Counted from the stretch's first letter, positions 45,010 to 54,550 are shown. The stretch is 64,000 nucleotides of DNA from Neobacillus niacini (GCF_030817595.1 NZ_JAUSZN010000001.1:70001-134000), one strand, 5' to 3'. A program made the numbers and translations. Notes: a model not told the origin generated them from the sequence alone.

Positions 45010-45189
45010 CTATTTTCCTTCATCTTCACGATCCATCTGGTCTAAACGAGGTCTTCCTTCACGTTCATGCTGGTCATTCAAGGCTTGCCACGATTTCTCT
45101 ACTTCCCGCTCATGTTGAATTTTGGAATAAATCATATCAAAAAGAATGGTTACTACAGCACTTATTATAATCGCCCAAACGTATATCAT
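45010..45189 (-). CDS. 59-residue single-helix membrane protein
   Basis: ATG at 45189 has GAGAGGAA 8-10 bases upstream. The frame encodes an N-terminal membrane helix (MIYVWAIIISAVVTILFDMI). A soluble, strongly charged tail follows (HEREVEKSWQALNDQHEREG, RPRLDQMDREDEGK). The layout is convincing for a genuine small protein. No family or function recognised. Confidence 0.65.
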   Translation of the reverse strand: MIYVWAIIISAVVTILFDMIYSKIQHEREVEKSWQALNDQHEREGRPRLDQMDREDEGK

Positions 45190-45292
45190 CGTTGTTTTAT
45201 TCCTCTCAGGTGTATTATATCTTACTAGATTTTATCATAGCTTCAGGCTTTAGTAGATTGATATTTTAAAATGGAGGAATTTTACAAACGTG

Positions 45293-45622
45293 TTAGCACA
45301 GGGTGCTCCAGATTCTAGTGGTGTTGGCGACGGAGTGTTGTTCAATGATGGAATAGGCTGCATTGGTAATGGCTTGTGCTAATGTTTCACCCTTTGCGCG
45401 AATGTTATTGAAGCAGACTTCAGATTCTCCAGCTGTAGAAAAAGTAAACCCGAATTCCTCCAGCCTTTTAACGATCAACATCGCATGTTCAAGGTTATGC
45501 TCAGGTTGAAATTCCAAATCATGAATGAAAACACCCTTTTCATAATCAAACCAACGATCCCACCGATTTAACTTCCAACCTAGAATTCTACGTGCAATTG
45601 AATCTGTTTTGTTCATCTCCAT
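45293..45622 (-). CDS. Phage-type BC1872-like (ABA sandwich) protein
   Basis: 109 residues. An N-terminal RRILGWKLNRWDRWFDYEKG and C-terminal GETLAQAITNAAYSIIEQH resemble the small phage ABA-sandwich/BC1872 proteins found in Bacillus prophages. No other phage genes are nearby, so it is either an orphan remnant or an independently kept gene. GAGGTAATGG lies upstream of the start. Confidence 0.6.
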   Translation of the reverse strand: MEMNKTDSIARRILGWKLNRWDRWFDYEKGVFIHDLEFQPEHNLEHAMLIVKRLEEFGFTFSTAGESEVCFNNIRAKGETLAQAITNAAYSIIEQHSVANTTRIWSTLC

Positions 45623-45895
45623 TACCTCTTTTCTAAATGTTATATAACAGGTTTATTATTATTAGTTATTATATAACACAACGAATAAAAATGACCATCA
45701 TTTTTTTAAAAATCGGATATTTTTCTTAGAATTATTTTTTACGAGAGTAAGAGTTGGTACCTATTGGTTGAAGCGAAAGTTGGAAGATAACAAATTAATG
45801 TTGAAATATTTGTCTACTATTGTAAAATTAAGAATAGTTCAAAAATCTACTAACGAAATACATAATAAAATCTTTTGCTTCTTGGAGGGATGGAT

Positions 45896-47158
45896 TTGTC
45901 TAAAGTTAAAAGTGCAATCATTGTTGGAGGCGGCATTGGAGGACTCACGACTGCTCTCAGGCTTCAACGCGTTGGCGTGTCAGTGCGAGTCTTTGAAAGT
46001 GTGGAAAATATTACTGCTCTCGGAGTAGGGATTAATCTTCTGCCTCATGCCGTTAAAGTTTTGACGGAATTGGGTTTGGCAGATGAACTCAGTAAAACAG
46101 GTTTACCTACAGCAGAGCTCATCTATGTAAATAAATTCGGAAAGAATATCTGGCAGGAACCGAGGGGAGTAGACGCAGGATACCAGTGGCCTCAATACTC
46201 GATACATAGAGGACGTCTGCAAATGCTATTGCTAAATGCGGTTAAAAAACAGGTGGGAGAAAATGCTGTATATACTGGGCATCATTTAAAATCTTTTCAA
46301 ATGATGGGAGGCAAAGTAACAGCTCAGTTTGAAAATCGAAAAACAGGGGAAAAGTTAGGTTCATATAGCGCAGATATTTTGATTGCCGCCGATGGCATCC
46401 ATTCAACTGTAAGGAAATTCTACTATCCAGATGAAGGATTACCGAAGTTCAGCGGCAGGATTTTATGGCGTGGTATGACCGAGTCTGCTCCATTTTTAAC
46501 AGGTAAATCCATGATTATGGCAGGTTACCAAGACCAAAAATTTGTTGCTTACCCGGTGTGTCCTGACAGTGCTGCAAAAGGGCGTTCGCTTGTTAATTGG
46601 ATTGCAGAAGTGTCAGTGCAGGATGAAATGCCGTCACGCGCGGACTGGAACAAGAAAATCGACAAAGAGAAATTTGCTCCCGCTTTTTCATCCTGGGATT
46701 TTGGCTGGCTGAATGTGCCTAAATTAATTGCGGAGACCGAAACTGTTTTTGAATTCCCGATGGTCGACCGTGATCCTCTGCCTCAATGGTCGTTTGACCG
46801 GGTAACATTACTAGGAGATGCAGCCCACCCGATGTATCCAATTGGATCAAATGGTGCTTCGCAGGCAATTCTCGATGCAGATGCTTTAGGACAAGCCATC
46901 CTGGGGCAGCCGGATGCCGAAATGGCATTGATAGCTTATGAAGAAGCGAGATTAGAAGCGACATCTAAGATTGTTTTTGCAAATCGAAAAAATGGGCCAG
47001 AAGAGGTTATGCAAATTGTAGAAGAACGTGCTCCGAATGGTTTCGTAAATCTACACGATGTTATTGCCCAGCGTGAATTAGAAGAAATAGCGAATAAGTA
47101 CAAGCAAATTGCTGGTTTTGACAAAGATATTCTAAACCGAAAAGTTGGAGTTCTATAA
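45896..47158 (+). CDS. FAD-dependent aromatic-ring monooxygenase (PhzS-like)
   Basis: About 420 residues. FAD-binding GxGxxG is in AIIVGGGIGGLTTALRLQRVG. DILIAADGIHSTVRK is the DG motif, and RVTLLGDAAHPMYPIGSNGASQAILDADAL the GD motif, of flavoprotein hydroxylases. TTG 45896 is preferred because GGAGGG (45884-45889) is 7 bases upstream, whereas the ATG at 45890 touches that site. It hydroxylates an aromatic compound with NAD(P)H and O2; the substrate is unknown. The stop overlaps the next start (TAATG). Confidence 0.87.
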   Translation: MSKVKSAIIVGGGIGGLTTALRLQRVGVSVRVFESVENITALGVGINLLPHAVKVLTELGLADELSKTGLPTAELIYVNKFGKNIWQEPRGVDAGYQWPQYSIHRGRLQMLLLNAVKKQVGENAVYTGHHLKSFQMMGGKVTAQFENRKTGEKLGSYSADILIAADGIHSTVRKFYYPDEGLPKFSGRILWRGMTESAPFLTGKSMIMAGYQDQKFVAYPVCPDSAAKGRSLVNWIAEVSVQDEMPSRADWNKKIDKEKFAPAFSSWDFGWLNVPKLIAETETVFEFPMVDRDPLPQWSFDRVTLLGDAAHPMYPIGSNGASQAILDADALGQAILGQPDAEMALIAYEEARLEATSKIVFANRKNGPEEVMQIVEERAPNGFVNLHDVIAQRELEEIANKYKQIAGFDKDILNRKVGVL

Positions 47159-47454
47159 TGGTAGAACATATTGTTTTACTAAAATTTTCACCTCATACCA
47201 CGAAGGAACAAAAGGGAGAACTAATTCACAGGACCTTACAGTTAAAAAATAAGATCCCAGGTATTCTCGACATTCAACAGGGCTTTAATTTTTCAAACAG
47301 AAGCAAAGGGTATGAAATCGGATTAACGGTAAGATTTGAGGACAAAGCTTCATTGGACAACTATGGTCCCCATCCAGCACACCAGGAGATTGTCACCTAT
47401 TTGAAGGAGATAGGGATGGAGGATAGTATCATCGTTGACTTTCACCTCCATTAA
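47158..47454 (+). CDS. Dabb-domain (stress-responsive A/B barrel) protein
   Basis: 98 residues with the ferredoxin-like dimeric alpha/beta barrel: MVEHIVLLKFSPHTTKEQKGEL at the start and YGPHPAHQEIVTYLKEI near the end. Such proteins act as small isomerases, cyclases or monooxygenase partners. The 1-bp overlap with the FAD monooxygenase implies a shared pathway step on an aromatic metabolite. A terminator follows at 47540-47569. Confidence 0.88.
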   Translation: MVEHIVLLKFSPHTTKEQKGELIHRTLQLKNKIPGILDIQQGFNFSNRSKGYEIGLTVRFEDKASLDNYGPHPAHQEIVTYLKEIGMEDSIIVDFHLH

Positions 47455-47539
47455 TTTTTTTCGTTACATACTTTATTCCAGAAACGCGTTTAAGCGGTTG
47501 TGTGGTGTTTTTTGTTAACGTAATTTAATAGCAAATGGA

Positions 47540-47580
47540 ACAAAATGGGCTTCCTTTGGAAAGCCCATTTACATTTTGTT
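47540..47580 (+). terminator. Intrinsic terminator
   Basis: AAATGGGCTTTCC/GGAAAGCCCATTT-type arms, followed by a T-rich tract. Confidence 0.8.
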
Positions 47581-47627
47581 TTTTTTAAAGGGAAGATTAA
47601 TTTATAGAAATTATGAGGGGTGCAATC

Positions 47628-47852
47628 ATGGCGAATTTAAAATATGAAATAAAAGAAACGATTGGTATTATTTCAGAAGGTGTAAAAGGATGGAATAAGG
47701 AACTAAATCTCATCAGTTGGAATGACCGTGAACCGAAATATGATTTACGTGATTGGGACCAAAACCATGAGAAAATGGGCAAAGGAGTTACCCTATCTAA
47801 AGAGGAGTTAATTCAGTTAAAGAAATTAGTAAATGAAATGGATTTGAATTAG
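47628..47852 (+). CDS. YdbC/PC4-family nucleic-acid-binding protein
   Basis: 74 residues from ATG 47628, with GAGGGGTG upstream. The sequence KYEIKETIGIISEGVKGWNKELNLISWNDREPKYDLRDWDQNHEKMGKGVTLSKEEL is the YdbC family, which adopts the PC4 single-stranded-DNA-binding fold. It probably binds ssDNA or RNA. Followed by a small coiled-coil gene 18 bp later. Confidence 0.85.
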   Translation: MANLKYEIKETIGIISEGVKGWNKELNLISWNDREPKYDLRDWDQNHEKMGKGVTLSKEELIQLKKLVNEMDLN

Positions 47853-47870
47853 GAAGGCAGGTTCTAGCGA

Positions 47871-48170
47871 ATGGATATAACCATTGAGAAATTGAAAAAG
47901 CTGCGCCAATCTGTGCAAAACTTAGAAACTGCTTTGCATGAGGTTTGGAGTGGCATTGATGATATCAGAGAAGATCAACAATTCAGTGACCTTCTGCAAA
48001 AAGCGAAACAATATAAGAAAAAGAACCAACCATTCCATAAGGATATTGAGGAACTAACCGTAAGGATTGATGAATTTGAAAACACCATGGGAGAAATTCC
48101 TGAAGATGGAACAATTGTCATTGATTTCGAGGACGCTGTATCTGAACTAATTGAATGGATTAAAAAATGA
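47871..48170 (+). CDS. Small acidic coiled-coil protein
   Basis: 99 residues, mostly helical with heptad-like spacing (KLKKLRQSVQNLETALHEVW; IEELTVRIDEFENTM) and an acidic C-terminus. No family recognised. GGAAGGCAGG precedes the ATG. Same orientation and 18 bp from the YdbC gene, so co-transcription is likely. Confidence 0.62.
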   Translation: MDITIEKLKKLRQSVQNLETALHEVWSGIDDIREDQQFSDLLQKAKQYKKKNQPFHKDIEELTVRIDEFENTMGEIPEDGTIVIDFEDAVSELIEWIKK

Positions 48171-48931
48171 TAAACTGACAAAAAAACAAACAGCAGGCAT
48201 TTCGATGGGTTCCGGTTGAAAATCCTTTTTGTTTTAAGGTAAAGACATGAAGAGAGGGGGTTCTCGGCTTAATGGAAGTTAAGAAACTGCCCCTGCTTCT
48301 TCATAGAAAATCGTAGTGTCATCAATTAAATTGTGACTAGAAAAATTAGTACCGATTATACATGATCATTAGGAACTCCAAAAATACCTAGCTGTGGTGC
48401 AAGAGGTACTCTTTAAGGAAGCTCATTCTCTATAGAATACAATTGAAAATATCGAGATAAAAATGCAGGAATTTTATCTCTCAAAAGAAGATGATCAAAT
48501 AATCATGAATGGTGTGGCTTGGTTTGAAGAGGAAAAAAAGAAAAGAGCTCTTCAGAGAAAACTAGGGTAACGTCAGATCAGCAGATGTAAACCTCATAAA
48601 GTATCAACTATATATATTAAGTTGAAATGCCGATTACGACCATCGTAATTGGCTTTTTTATGTACTATTCGTCATTGTTTTTTCAGCCTTGAAATGGCGC
48701 TAGGAACAACTAGATAATAATGAATATTTACTCACTTTATACTTTACATACACCACCTTTTCTGTGTTTGTTTTGTTACGCAGTTCTACTTGGTTTACTG
48801 AGACTCATAGAGGAAACGTGTCAAAGAATGAAAAAAATACACAATTTTCTTTATTAAATAGTTTTTAGTACAGGCAGTGAATTGAATACTATCATAACCT
48901 GTAAAAGACCTAAAGAAAGGAAGGTTTTTTT
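48171..48931 (+). other. 761-bp stretch upstream of the collagen-like gene
   Basis: No confident gene. A 35-residue frame (48463-48570, MQEFYLSKEDDQIIMNGVAW start) is highly charged and has no clear ribosome binding site; it may be a gene relic. A hairpin with T6 (arms 48629-48638 and 48644-48653) is a probable terminator. The promoter of the collagen-like gene must lie between about 48700 and 48910; AAAGGAAGG just before 48932 is its ribosome binding site. No sigma-K-type consensus was read with confidence. Confidence 0.5.
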
Positions 48932-51487
48932 ATGGGAATTCGGCCTTGCAAATGTTGTGAATGTTGTGAGTGTTGTGAATGTTCAAAGTGTAGTAAGTGT
49001 ACCAAATGTTGTGAGTGTTCTAAATGTCATAAGTGTTCTAAATGTCATAAGTGTTCTAAATATTGTAAATGTATTTGCCCTCCCGGACCCCCCGGACCAG
49101 TAGGACCAATGGGACCTCAAGGGCCAGCAGGACCACAAGGGGAAACAGGTGATCAAGGCCCAATGGGACCTCAGGGACCAGCAGGACCGCAAGGGGAAAC
49201 AGGTGATCAAGGCCCAATGGGACCTCAGGGACCAGCAGGACCGCAAGGGGAAACGGGCGCTCAAGGCCCAATGGGACCTCAGGGACCAGCAGGACCGCAA
49301 GGGGAAACAGGTGATCAAGGCCCAATGGGACCTCAGGGACCAGCAGGACCGCAAGGGGAAACGGGCGCTCAAGGCCCAATGGGACCTCAGGGACCAGCAG
49401 GACCGCAAGGGGAAACAGGTGATCAAGGCCCAATGGGACCTCAGGGACCAGCAGGACCGCAAGGGGAAACGGGCGCTCAAGGCCCAATGGGACCTCAGGG
49501 ACCAGCAGGACCGCAAGGGGAAACAGGTGATCAAGGCCCAATGGGACCTCAGGGACCAGCAGGACCACAAGGGGAAACAGGTGATCAAGGCCCAATGGGA
49601 CCACAGGGACCAGCAGGACCACAAGGGGAAACAGGTGATCAAGGCCCAATGGGACCTCAGGGACCAGCAGGACCGCAAGGGGAAACAGGTGATCAAGGCC
49701 CAATGGGACCTCAGGGACCAGCAGGACCGCAAGGGGAAACGGGCGCTCAAGGCCCAATGGGACCTCAGGGACCAGCAGGACCACAAGGGGAAACAGGTGA
49801 TCAAGGCCCAATGGGACCTCAGGGACCAGCAGGACCGCAAGGGGAAACAGGTGATCAAGGCCCAATGGGACCTCAGGGACCAGCAGGACCGCAAGGGGAA
49901 ACGGGCGCTCAAGGCCCAATGGGACCTCAGGGACCAGCAGGACCACAAGGGGAAACAGGTGATCAAGGCCCAATGGGACCTCAGGGACCAGCAGGACCAC
50001 AAGGGGAAACAGGTGATCAAGGCCCAATGGGACCTCAGGGACCAGCAGGACCACAAGGGGAACCAGGCGTACAAGGACCAATGGGACCTCAGGGACCAGC
50101 AGGACCACAAGGGGAAACAGGTGATCAAGGACCAATCGGACCACAGGGACCAGCAGGACCACAAGGGGAAACAGGTGATCAAGGACCAATCGGACCACAG
50201 GGACCAGCAGGACCACAAGGGGAAACAGGTGATCAAGGACCAATGGGACCTCAGGGACCAGCAGGACCACAAGGGGAAACAGGTGATCAAGGCCCAATGG
50301 GACCTCAGGGACCAGCAGGACCACAAGGGGAACCAGGCGTACAAGGACCAATGGGACCTCAGGGACCAGCAGGACCACAAGGGGAAACAGGTGCTCAAGG
50401 CCCAATCGGACCTCAGGGACCAGCAGGACCACAAGGGGAAACAGGTGATCAAGGCCCAATCGGACCACAGGGACCAGCAGGACCACAAGGGGAAACAGGT
50501 GCTCAAGGCCCAATCGGACCTCAGGGACCAGCAGGACCACAAGGGGAACCAGGTGATCAAGGACCAATCGGACCACAGGGACCAGCAGGACCACAAGGGG
50601 AACCAGGCGCACAAGGACCAATCGGACCACAGGGACCAGCAGGACCACAAGGGGAAACAGGTGATCAAGGACCAATCGGACCACAGGGACCAGCAGGACC
50701 ACAAGGGGAAGCAGGCGCTCAAGGACCAATCGGACCTCAGGGACCAGCAGGACCGCAAGGGGAAACAGGTGCCCAAGGCCCAATCGGACCACAGGGACCA
50801 GCAGGACCACAAGGGGAAGCAGGCGCTCAAGGCCCAATCGGACCACAGGGACCAGCAGGACCACAAGGGGAAGCAGGCGCTCAAGGACCAATCGGACCAC
50901 AAGGACCAGCAGGACCACAAGGGGAAACAGGTGCCCAAGGACCAATCGGACCACAAGGACCAGCAGGACCACAAGGGGAAGCAGGCGCTCAAGGACCAAT
51001 CGGACCACAAGGACCAGCAGGACCACAAGGGGAAACCGGCCCTCAAGGACCAGCAGGAGGAGTATTAGCCTTTGCAGATTTTTATGCTCTAATGCCACCT
51101 GATAATTCTGCAACAGTTGCTCCAGGTACAGATGTAGATTTTCCACAGAATGGACCTATTAGTGCCGGGGGATTGATTTCGCGCACTGGTGCCGATACAT
51201 TTAACTTGGCTAATATTGGCACTTATCAGGTTTTATTCCAGGTTAGTGTCACCGAACCTGGTCAACTCGTTTTAACTCTTAATGGCGTTGAACAACCATA
51301 TACGGTTGTCGGACGTGCAACAGGTACTTCCCAGATTGTTGGAATGGCTCTTGTTCAAACGACTTCAATCAATACAATCCTCACTGTACGAAATCCTGCT
51401 GACAATACCACAGCACTGACCATCACTCCTAATGCTGGAGGAACAGAGCCTGTTTCCGCACACCTCGTTATTACGCGACTTCAATAA
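48932..51487 (+). CDS. Collagen-like spore-surface-type protein with a cysteine-rich N-terminus
   Basis: 851 residues in three parts. Residues 6-49 hold 20 Cys, mostly in a strict every-third-residue lattice (positions 8, 11, 14 to 41 and 47; position 44 is Tyr). Residues 50-708 are collagen Gly-X-Y with 36 copies of an 18-residue unit based on [18 protein letters not shown]. Residues about 709-851 ([21 protein letters not shown], then [17 protein letters not shown]) match the BclA-type C-terminal head that trimerises in exosporium filaments. There is no secretion signal and no BclA-style exosporium leader. The Cys segment could anchor or cross-link the protein in the spore outer layer; this is inferred. 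A strong terminator follows. Confidence 0.9.
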   Translation: MGIRPCKCCECCECCECSKCSKCTKCCECSKCHKCSKCHKCSKYCKCICPPGPPGPVGPMGPQGPAGPQGETGDQGPMGPQGPAGPQGETGDQGPMGPQGPAGPQGETGAQGPMGPQGPAGPQGETGDQGPMGPQGPAGPQGETGAQGPMGPQGPAGPQGETGDQGPMGPQGPAGPQGETGAQGPMGPQGPAGPQGETGDQGPMGPQGPAGPQGETGDQGPMGPQGPAGPQGETGDQGPMGPQGPAGPQGETGDQGPMGPQGPAGPQGETGAQGPMGPQGPAGPQGETGDQGPMGPQGPAGPQGETGDQGPMGPQGPAGPQGETGAQGPMGPQGPAGPQGETGDQGPMGPQGPAGPQGETGDQGPMGPQGPAGPQGEPGVQGPMGPQGPAGPQGETGDQGPIGPQGPAGPQGETGDQGPIGPQGPAGPQGETGDQGPMGPQGPAGPQGETGDQGPMGPQGPAGPQGEPGVQGPMGPQGPAGPQGETGAQGPIGPQGPAGPQGETGDQGPIGPQGPAGPQGETGAQGPIGPQGPAGPQGEPGDQGPIGPQGPAGPQGEPGAQGPIGPQGPAGPQGETGDQGPIGPQGPAGPQGEAGAQGPIGPQGPAGPQGETGAQGPIGPQGPAGPQGEAGAQGPIGPQGPAGPQGEAGAQGPIGPQGPAGPQGETGAQGPIGPQGPAGPQGEAGAQGPIGPQGPAGPQGETGPQGPAGGVLAFADFYALMPPDNSATVAPGTDVDFPQNGPISAGGLISRTGADTFNLANIGTYQVLFQVSVTEPGQLVLTLNGVEQPYTVVGRATGTSQIVGMALVQTTSINTILTVRNPADNTTALTITPNAGGTEPVSAHLVITRLQ
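49103..51046 (+). repeat. 36 x 54-bp tandem coding repeat
   Basis: The 54-bp unit encodes [18 protein letters not shown]. The first half uses mainly GPM and ETGDQ/ETGAQ with CCG or CCT codons. The second half drifts to GPI and EPG/EAG variants with CCA codons. Near-identity of neighbouring units, sometimes in D-A alternating doublets, indicates expansion by unequal recombination or slippage. The absence of stops in five frames is a by-product of the repeat. Confidence 0.95.
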
Positions 51488-51533
51488 ACCGGTGCTCTAA
51501 ACTTCTCTTTCACTTACAGGTGCTGCGTGTTAC

Positions 51534-51570
51534 AAGGTTAATCAGTTTTTACTGGTTGACCTTTTTTATA
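51534..51570 (+). terminator. Intrinsic terminator of the collagen-like gene
   Basis: AAGGTTAATCAGT (51534-51546) pairs with ACTGGTTGACCTT (51551-51563), followed by TTTTT. Confidence 0.9.
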
Positions 51571-51891
51571 TTAAACCTAATATTTCAGTCGCAGGGTTGG
51601 TGGGAGTAGGAAATTGTTATCAATCCATTCGCCCCCTATTAGTAAATCGGATTTTTTTCTCCGCTGGTTTGGCATGTTATAAATCAATTCTCAAAGAGAA
51701 ACTGTATATATGCTAATATTAATATAGGTGTGTGAACTGTGCTTATTGTACTAACTGAGCAATTTAAACAAAAAAGTATTTTTTTTATATAGAAGTTAAG
51801 GGATTTACCCTACGAACTTTTTATTAAAAGTTACCCAAGCAATTTTTACATACATCAATAAACTGCCAGAAAAACAAAGGGGAGGATTGTT
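51571..51891 (+). other. 321-bp AT-rich intergenic region
   Basis: No gene supported. It must contain the promoter for the esterase at 51892 and may hold regulatory sites. No consensus element was identified with confidence. Confidence 0.4.
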
Positions 51892-52800
51892 TTGCCAAGT
51901 ATTAGTAGTTATTTTTTAAAAAAAGGGATTAAAGCAGGTGCAAAAAAACTGAAATTGGAAGAAAAGGAAGTGGGTGAAAGTAGGCAGGTCATTGATTCAT
52001 TTGCTCGGAAATTCTCAAAGCTGCCGAAGGACTGTAAGGTTGAACGGATTGAGATTGAAGGAATTTACGCTGAATGGATTTCTAACAATCAGACTTCAGA
52101 AGGAAAGGTGATTCTATATTTACACGGAGGAGGTTATCTTTATTGTTCTGCGGATACCCATCGAACGTTGGCTGCGCGAATCATGATTGATTCAGGTGTA
52201 AAAGTCCTCCTGCCGGAATATCGACTTGCGCCTGAACACCCATTTCCTGCAGCGATTGAAGATACACTTACTGTCTATCGATGGCTTCTTAAGCAGGGTT
52301 ATAACTCTTCGAATATCATCTTTGCCGGTGATTCAGCAGGAGGAGGCTTATCGTTGGCAGCCACTCATGTGCTTAGAGACCAATATGATCCGCTTCCGGC
52401 AGCGTTAGTATGTTTGTCCCCTTGGGTTGATTTAACAAGCTCTGGTAAAAGTTACAAGGAAAACAGTGAAAAAGATCCGTATTTGAGGTCGGATCTTGTT
52501 CGAAAAACAGCTCAGCAATATGCAGGGGGAGAGTCTCTTGACAATCACCTAATTTCTCCTGTTTTTGCAGACCTTAGTGGATTTCCGCCAATGTTTATCC
52601 AGACGGGTAGTATTGAAATTTTGTTAAGTGACGCCCAAATGCTAGCGGATAAAGCGCGTCAGACAGGGGTGAAGGTTCATTTCAAAGTCTGGAAGGGTAT
52701 GTGGCATGTATGGCAAATCAGCGCAGGATTACCTGAAGCGAACAAGGCTGTGAAAGAAATCGGTCACTTTGTAAAGAAAACATTTAGCGTAAGCAGATGA
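51892..52800 (+). CDS. HSL-family alpha/beta hydrolase (esterase)
   Basis: 302 residues from TTG 51892 with GGGGAGGATTG upstream. The hormone-sensitive-lipase motifs are clear: ILYLHGGGYLY (oxyanion hole) and IIFAGDSAGGGLSLA (nucleophile Ser). Asp and His are in FIQTGSIEILLSDA and KGMWHVWQ. It hydrolyses short-chain esters in the cytoplasm. Located before phaR-phaC but 170 bp away, so it is not clearly in that operon. Confidence 0.9.
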   Translation: MPSISSYFLKKGIKAGAKKLKLEEKEVGESRQVIDSFARKFSKLPKDCKVERIEIEGIYAEWISNNQTSEGKVILYLHGGGYLYCSADTHRTLAARIMIDSGVKVLLPEYRLAPEHPFPAAIEDTLTVYRWLLKQGYNSSNIIFAGDSAGGGLSLAATHVLRDQYDPLPAALVCLSPWVDLTSSGKSYKENSEKDPYLRSDLVRKTAQQYAGGESLDNHLISPVFADLSGFPPMFIQTGSIEILLSDAQMLADKARQTGVKVHFKVWKGMWHVWQISAGLPEANKAVKEIGHFVKKTFSVSR

Positions 52801-52974
52801 AAATCTATTATTTGTTTTCAGAATCTTCAATTTCACCTATTGTAAGTAACTATTTTCCGATGTAAAATACAGGTAATTAGTAATGAATGAGGATTCATTC
52901 ATTGGAAAGGAGAATGGATTTTACAACGAAAATAGAGGGTTGTAGTACACAATATTAAACAGAGGTGAATGAAT

Positions 52975-53460
52975 ATGTCAGAAATGAATCCTTACGATTC
53001 TTTTAGGCAAATAAGTGAAATGTTGGAAAAGGGATTGAATGGCTTATTATTTCAATCGATAAATAACAACCCATTAATACAAGTGACCAAGTTGGGCATA
53101 GAGGCGAATTCTAGATATATTGAGTTGTTAAAAAGAAACCGGGAACTAATGGCAAGCTATATGAATCTACCAACAAAAAATGATGTAGCCAATGCGGTCA
53201 AACAAACGATGCAAGCGGAGGAAAAGATCGATATTCTTGAAGAGCAAATCTGGAATTTACAAGATAGTTTTGCGTTAGCAACACAAGAGCAAAATAAGGT
53301 GCTTGGAGAAATACTAGAATTCACCAAACATATCCACTTTGAATGGCAAAAAGCATCACAGGAGCTTGCTGCACTATCTGAAATGAAAAATGAATTTGAA
53401 GAGATGAAGAGGCTTTTGCAGAAAGATAAAAAAAAGGAACCCGTTCTAGCAGCCAAATAA
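52975..53460 (+). CDS. phaR: Class IV PHA synthase subunit PhaR
   Basis: 161 residues from ATG 52975. AGAGGTG at 52961-52967 suits this start, not the ATG at 52969. YIELLKRNRELMASYMNLPTKNDVANAVKQTMQAEEKIDILEEQIWNLQDS matches Bacillus PhaR, including the helical second half. PhaR is the obligatory partner of PhaC in class IV polyhydroxyalkanoate synthases. It lies 19 bp before phaC. phaP, phaQ and phaB, usual neighbours in Bacillus, are absent here. Confidence 0.88.
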   Translation: MSEMNPYDSFRQISEMLEKGLNGLLFQSINNNPLIQVTKLGIEANSRYIELLKRNRELMASYMNLPTKNDVANAVKQTMQAEEKIDILEEQIWNLQDSFALATQEQNKVLGEILEFTKHIHFEWQKASQELAALSEMKNEFEEMKRLLQKDKKKEPVLAAK

Positions 53461-53479
53461 AGGTGAAGGAGAATAAATG

Positions 53480-54541
53480 ATGGCGGTTAAATCACTAGTA
53501 AATATCCCCGTTCTCAATCTTGAAAGTGAGAAGAAGCGGTGGAATAATATTTATAAAGTTTTGAGCGAACCAAAGCCTGATATTGAATCAACACCTAGAA
53601 AAGCGGTTTGGAAAAAAGGTAAGTCTGTTTTGTGGTATCACGCTGCTCCGGAGAAGAAGTATAGTACGCCCTTGTTTTTGGTGTATTCTCTATTAAATAA
53701 AGCTTATATTCTCGATATCTCTGAAGAAGGAAGTGTGGTTGGCAATCTTACAAAGCAGGGTTACGATGTCTATTTGTTAGATTGGGGTTCACCGGGCTTG
53801 GAGGACAAGGACCTCACTTTAGATAACTACCTTATCGACTATTTGAAAGTTGCGGTAAAACGAGCCTTAAGGCATTCAGGGGCAAAAGAAATTTCTTTGG
53901 TAGGGTATTGTATTGGTGGAATGCTTTCGGCAATGCTAACATCACTAACAGATTTACCAATCAAAAATCTCGTCCTTGCCGCGGTTCCAATTGACTACAG
54001 CAACGCCATCGTTCCTAATAAATGGGTTAAAGCACTTCAAAACGGCACACTAAATTTTGACCGGTTTGCAGAGGCTTACGAAGTCATTCCATCAGAGTTT
54101 TTATATGCAATTTTTATGGCGCTTCAAGGATTCAACATTGGACCAACCATAAATCTGGTCACCCGTGCAAATGATCAAAAGTATGTTGATAAGTGGCGGA
54201 ATATGGACAAATGGATGAAGGATGCCGTTACATTTTCGGGTGCAGCATTTAAGCAAATGATGAATGAATTATATAAAGATAACAAGCTTGTAGAAGGTGA
54301 AATGAAGATTGGCGGTCAGAAAGTGGATTTAACCAATATTAAATGCAGTACATTGGTGATCACATCCATAAGGGATGAATTAGTGTTAGAATCACAAAGC
54401 CTACCTATCATGGACCTTATTTCAAGTGAAGATAAAACGTATCAACATGTGGAAGCTGGACATGTGTCCCTTTGCTTAACAGGCCAGTTTGCCTTTGCAA
54501 TTGATCCGTGGCTGTCGGCCCGTTCTACTAGATTAATATAA
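53480..54541 (+). CDS. phaC: Class IV polyhydroxyalkanoate synthase subunit PhaC
   Basis: 353 residues, the class III/IV length. The lipase-like box is GYCIGG, with catalytic Cys144. The conserved VYLLDWGSPGLEDKDLTLDNYL lies upstream, and the catalytic Asp and His are in SIRDELVLESQSLPI and EAGHVSLCL. Together with PhaR it polymerises (R)-3-hydroxyacyl-CoA into storage granules. ATG 53480 is preferred over 53477 because of spacing from AAGGAGA. A probable terminator lies at 54551-54590. Confidence 0.92.
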   Translation: MAVKSLVNIPVLNLESEKKRWNNIYKVLSEPKPDIESTPRKAVWKKGKSVLWYHAAPEKKYSTPLFLVYSLLNKAYILDISEEGSVVGNLTKQGYDVYLLDWGSPGLEDKDLTLDNYLIDYLKVAVKRALRHSGAKEISLVGYCIGGMLSAMLTSLTDLPIKNLVLAAVPIDYSNAIVPNKWVKALQNGTLNFDRFAEAYEVIPSEFLYAIFMALQGFNIGPTINLVTRANDQKYVDKWRNMDKWMKDAVTFSGAAFKQMMNELYKDNKLVEGEMKIGGQKVDLTNIKCSTLVITSIRDELVLESQSLPIMDLISSEDKTYQHVEAGHVSLCLTGQFAFAIDPWLSARSTRLI

Positions 54542-54550
54542 TCCAAAATT

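Noticed and set aside
45768..46028. 86-residue frame overlapping the FAD monooxygenase start
   Set aside because: It overlaps the Rossmann-fold coding region in a different frame and has no ribosome binding site.
48463..48570. 35-residue charged frame upstream of the collagen-like gene
   Set aside because: No clear ribosome binding site and no recognised family; too short to claim as a gene.
48983..51146. Very long open frames on the opposite strand and in other frames across the collagen repeat (640-700 residues)
   Set aside because: They follow from a 54-bp repeat with no stop codon in those frames. The products are low-complexity Leu/Val, Trp/Ser/Cys or Lys/Gln/Asp repeats, and they lack credible starts. 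The Gly-X-Y frame with head and Cys domains is the real one.
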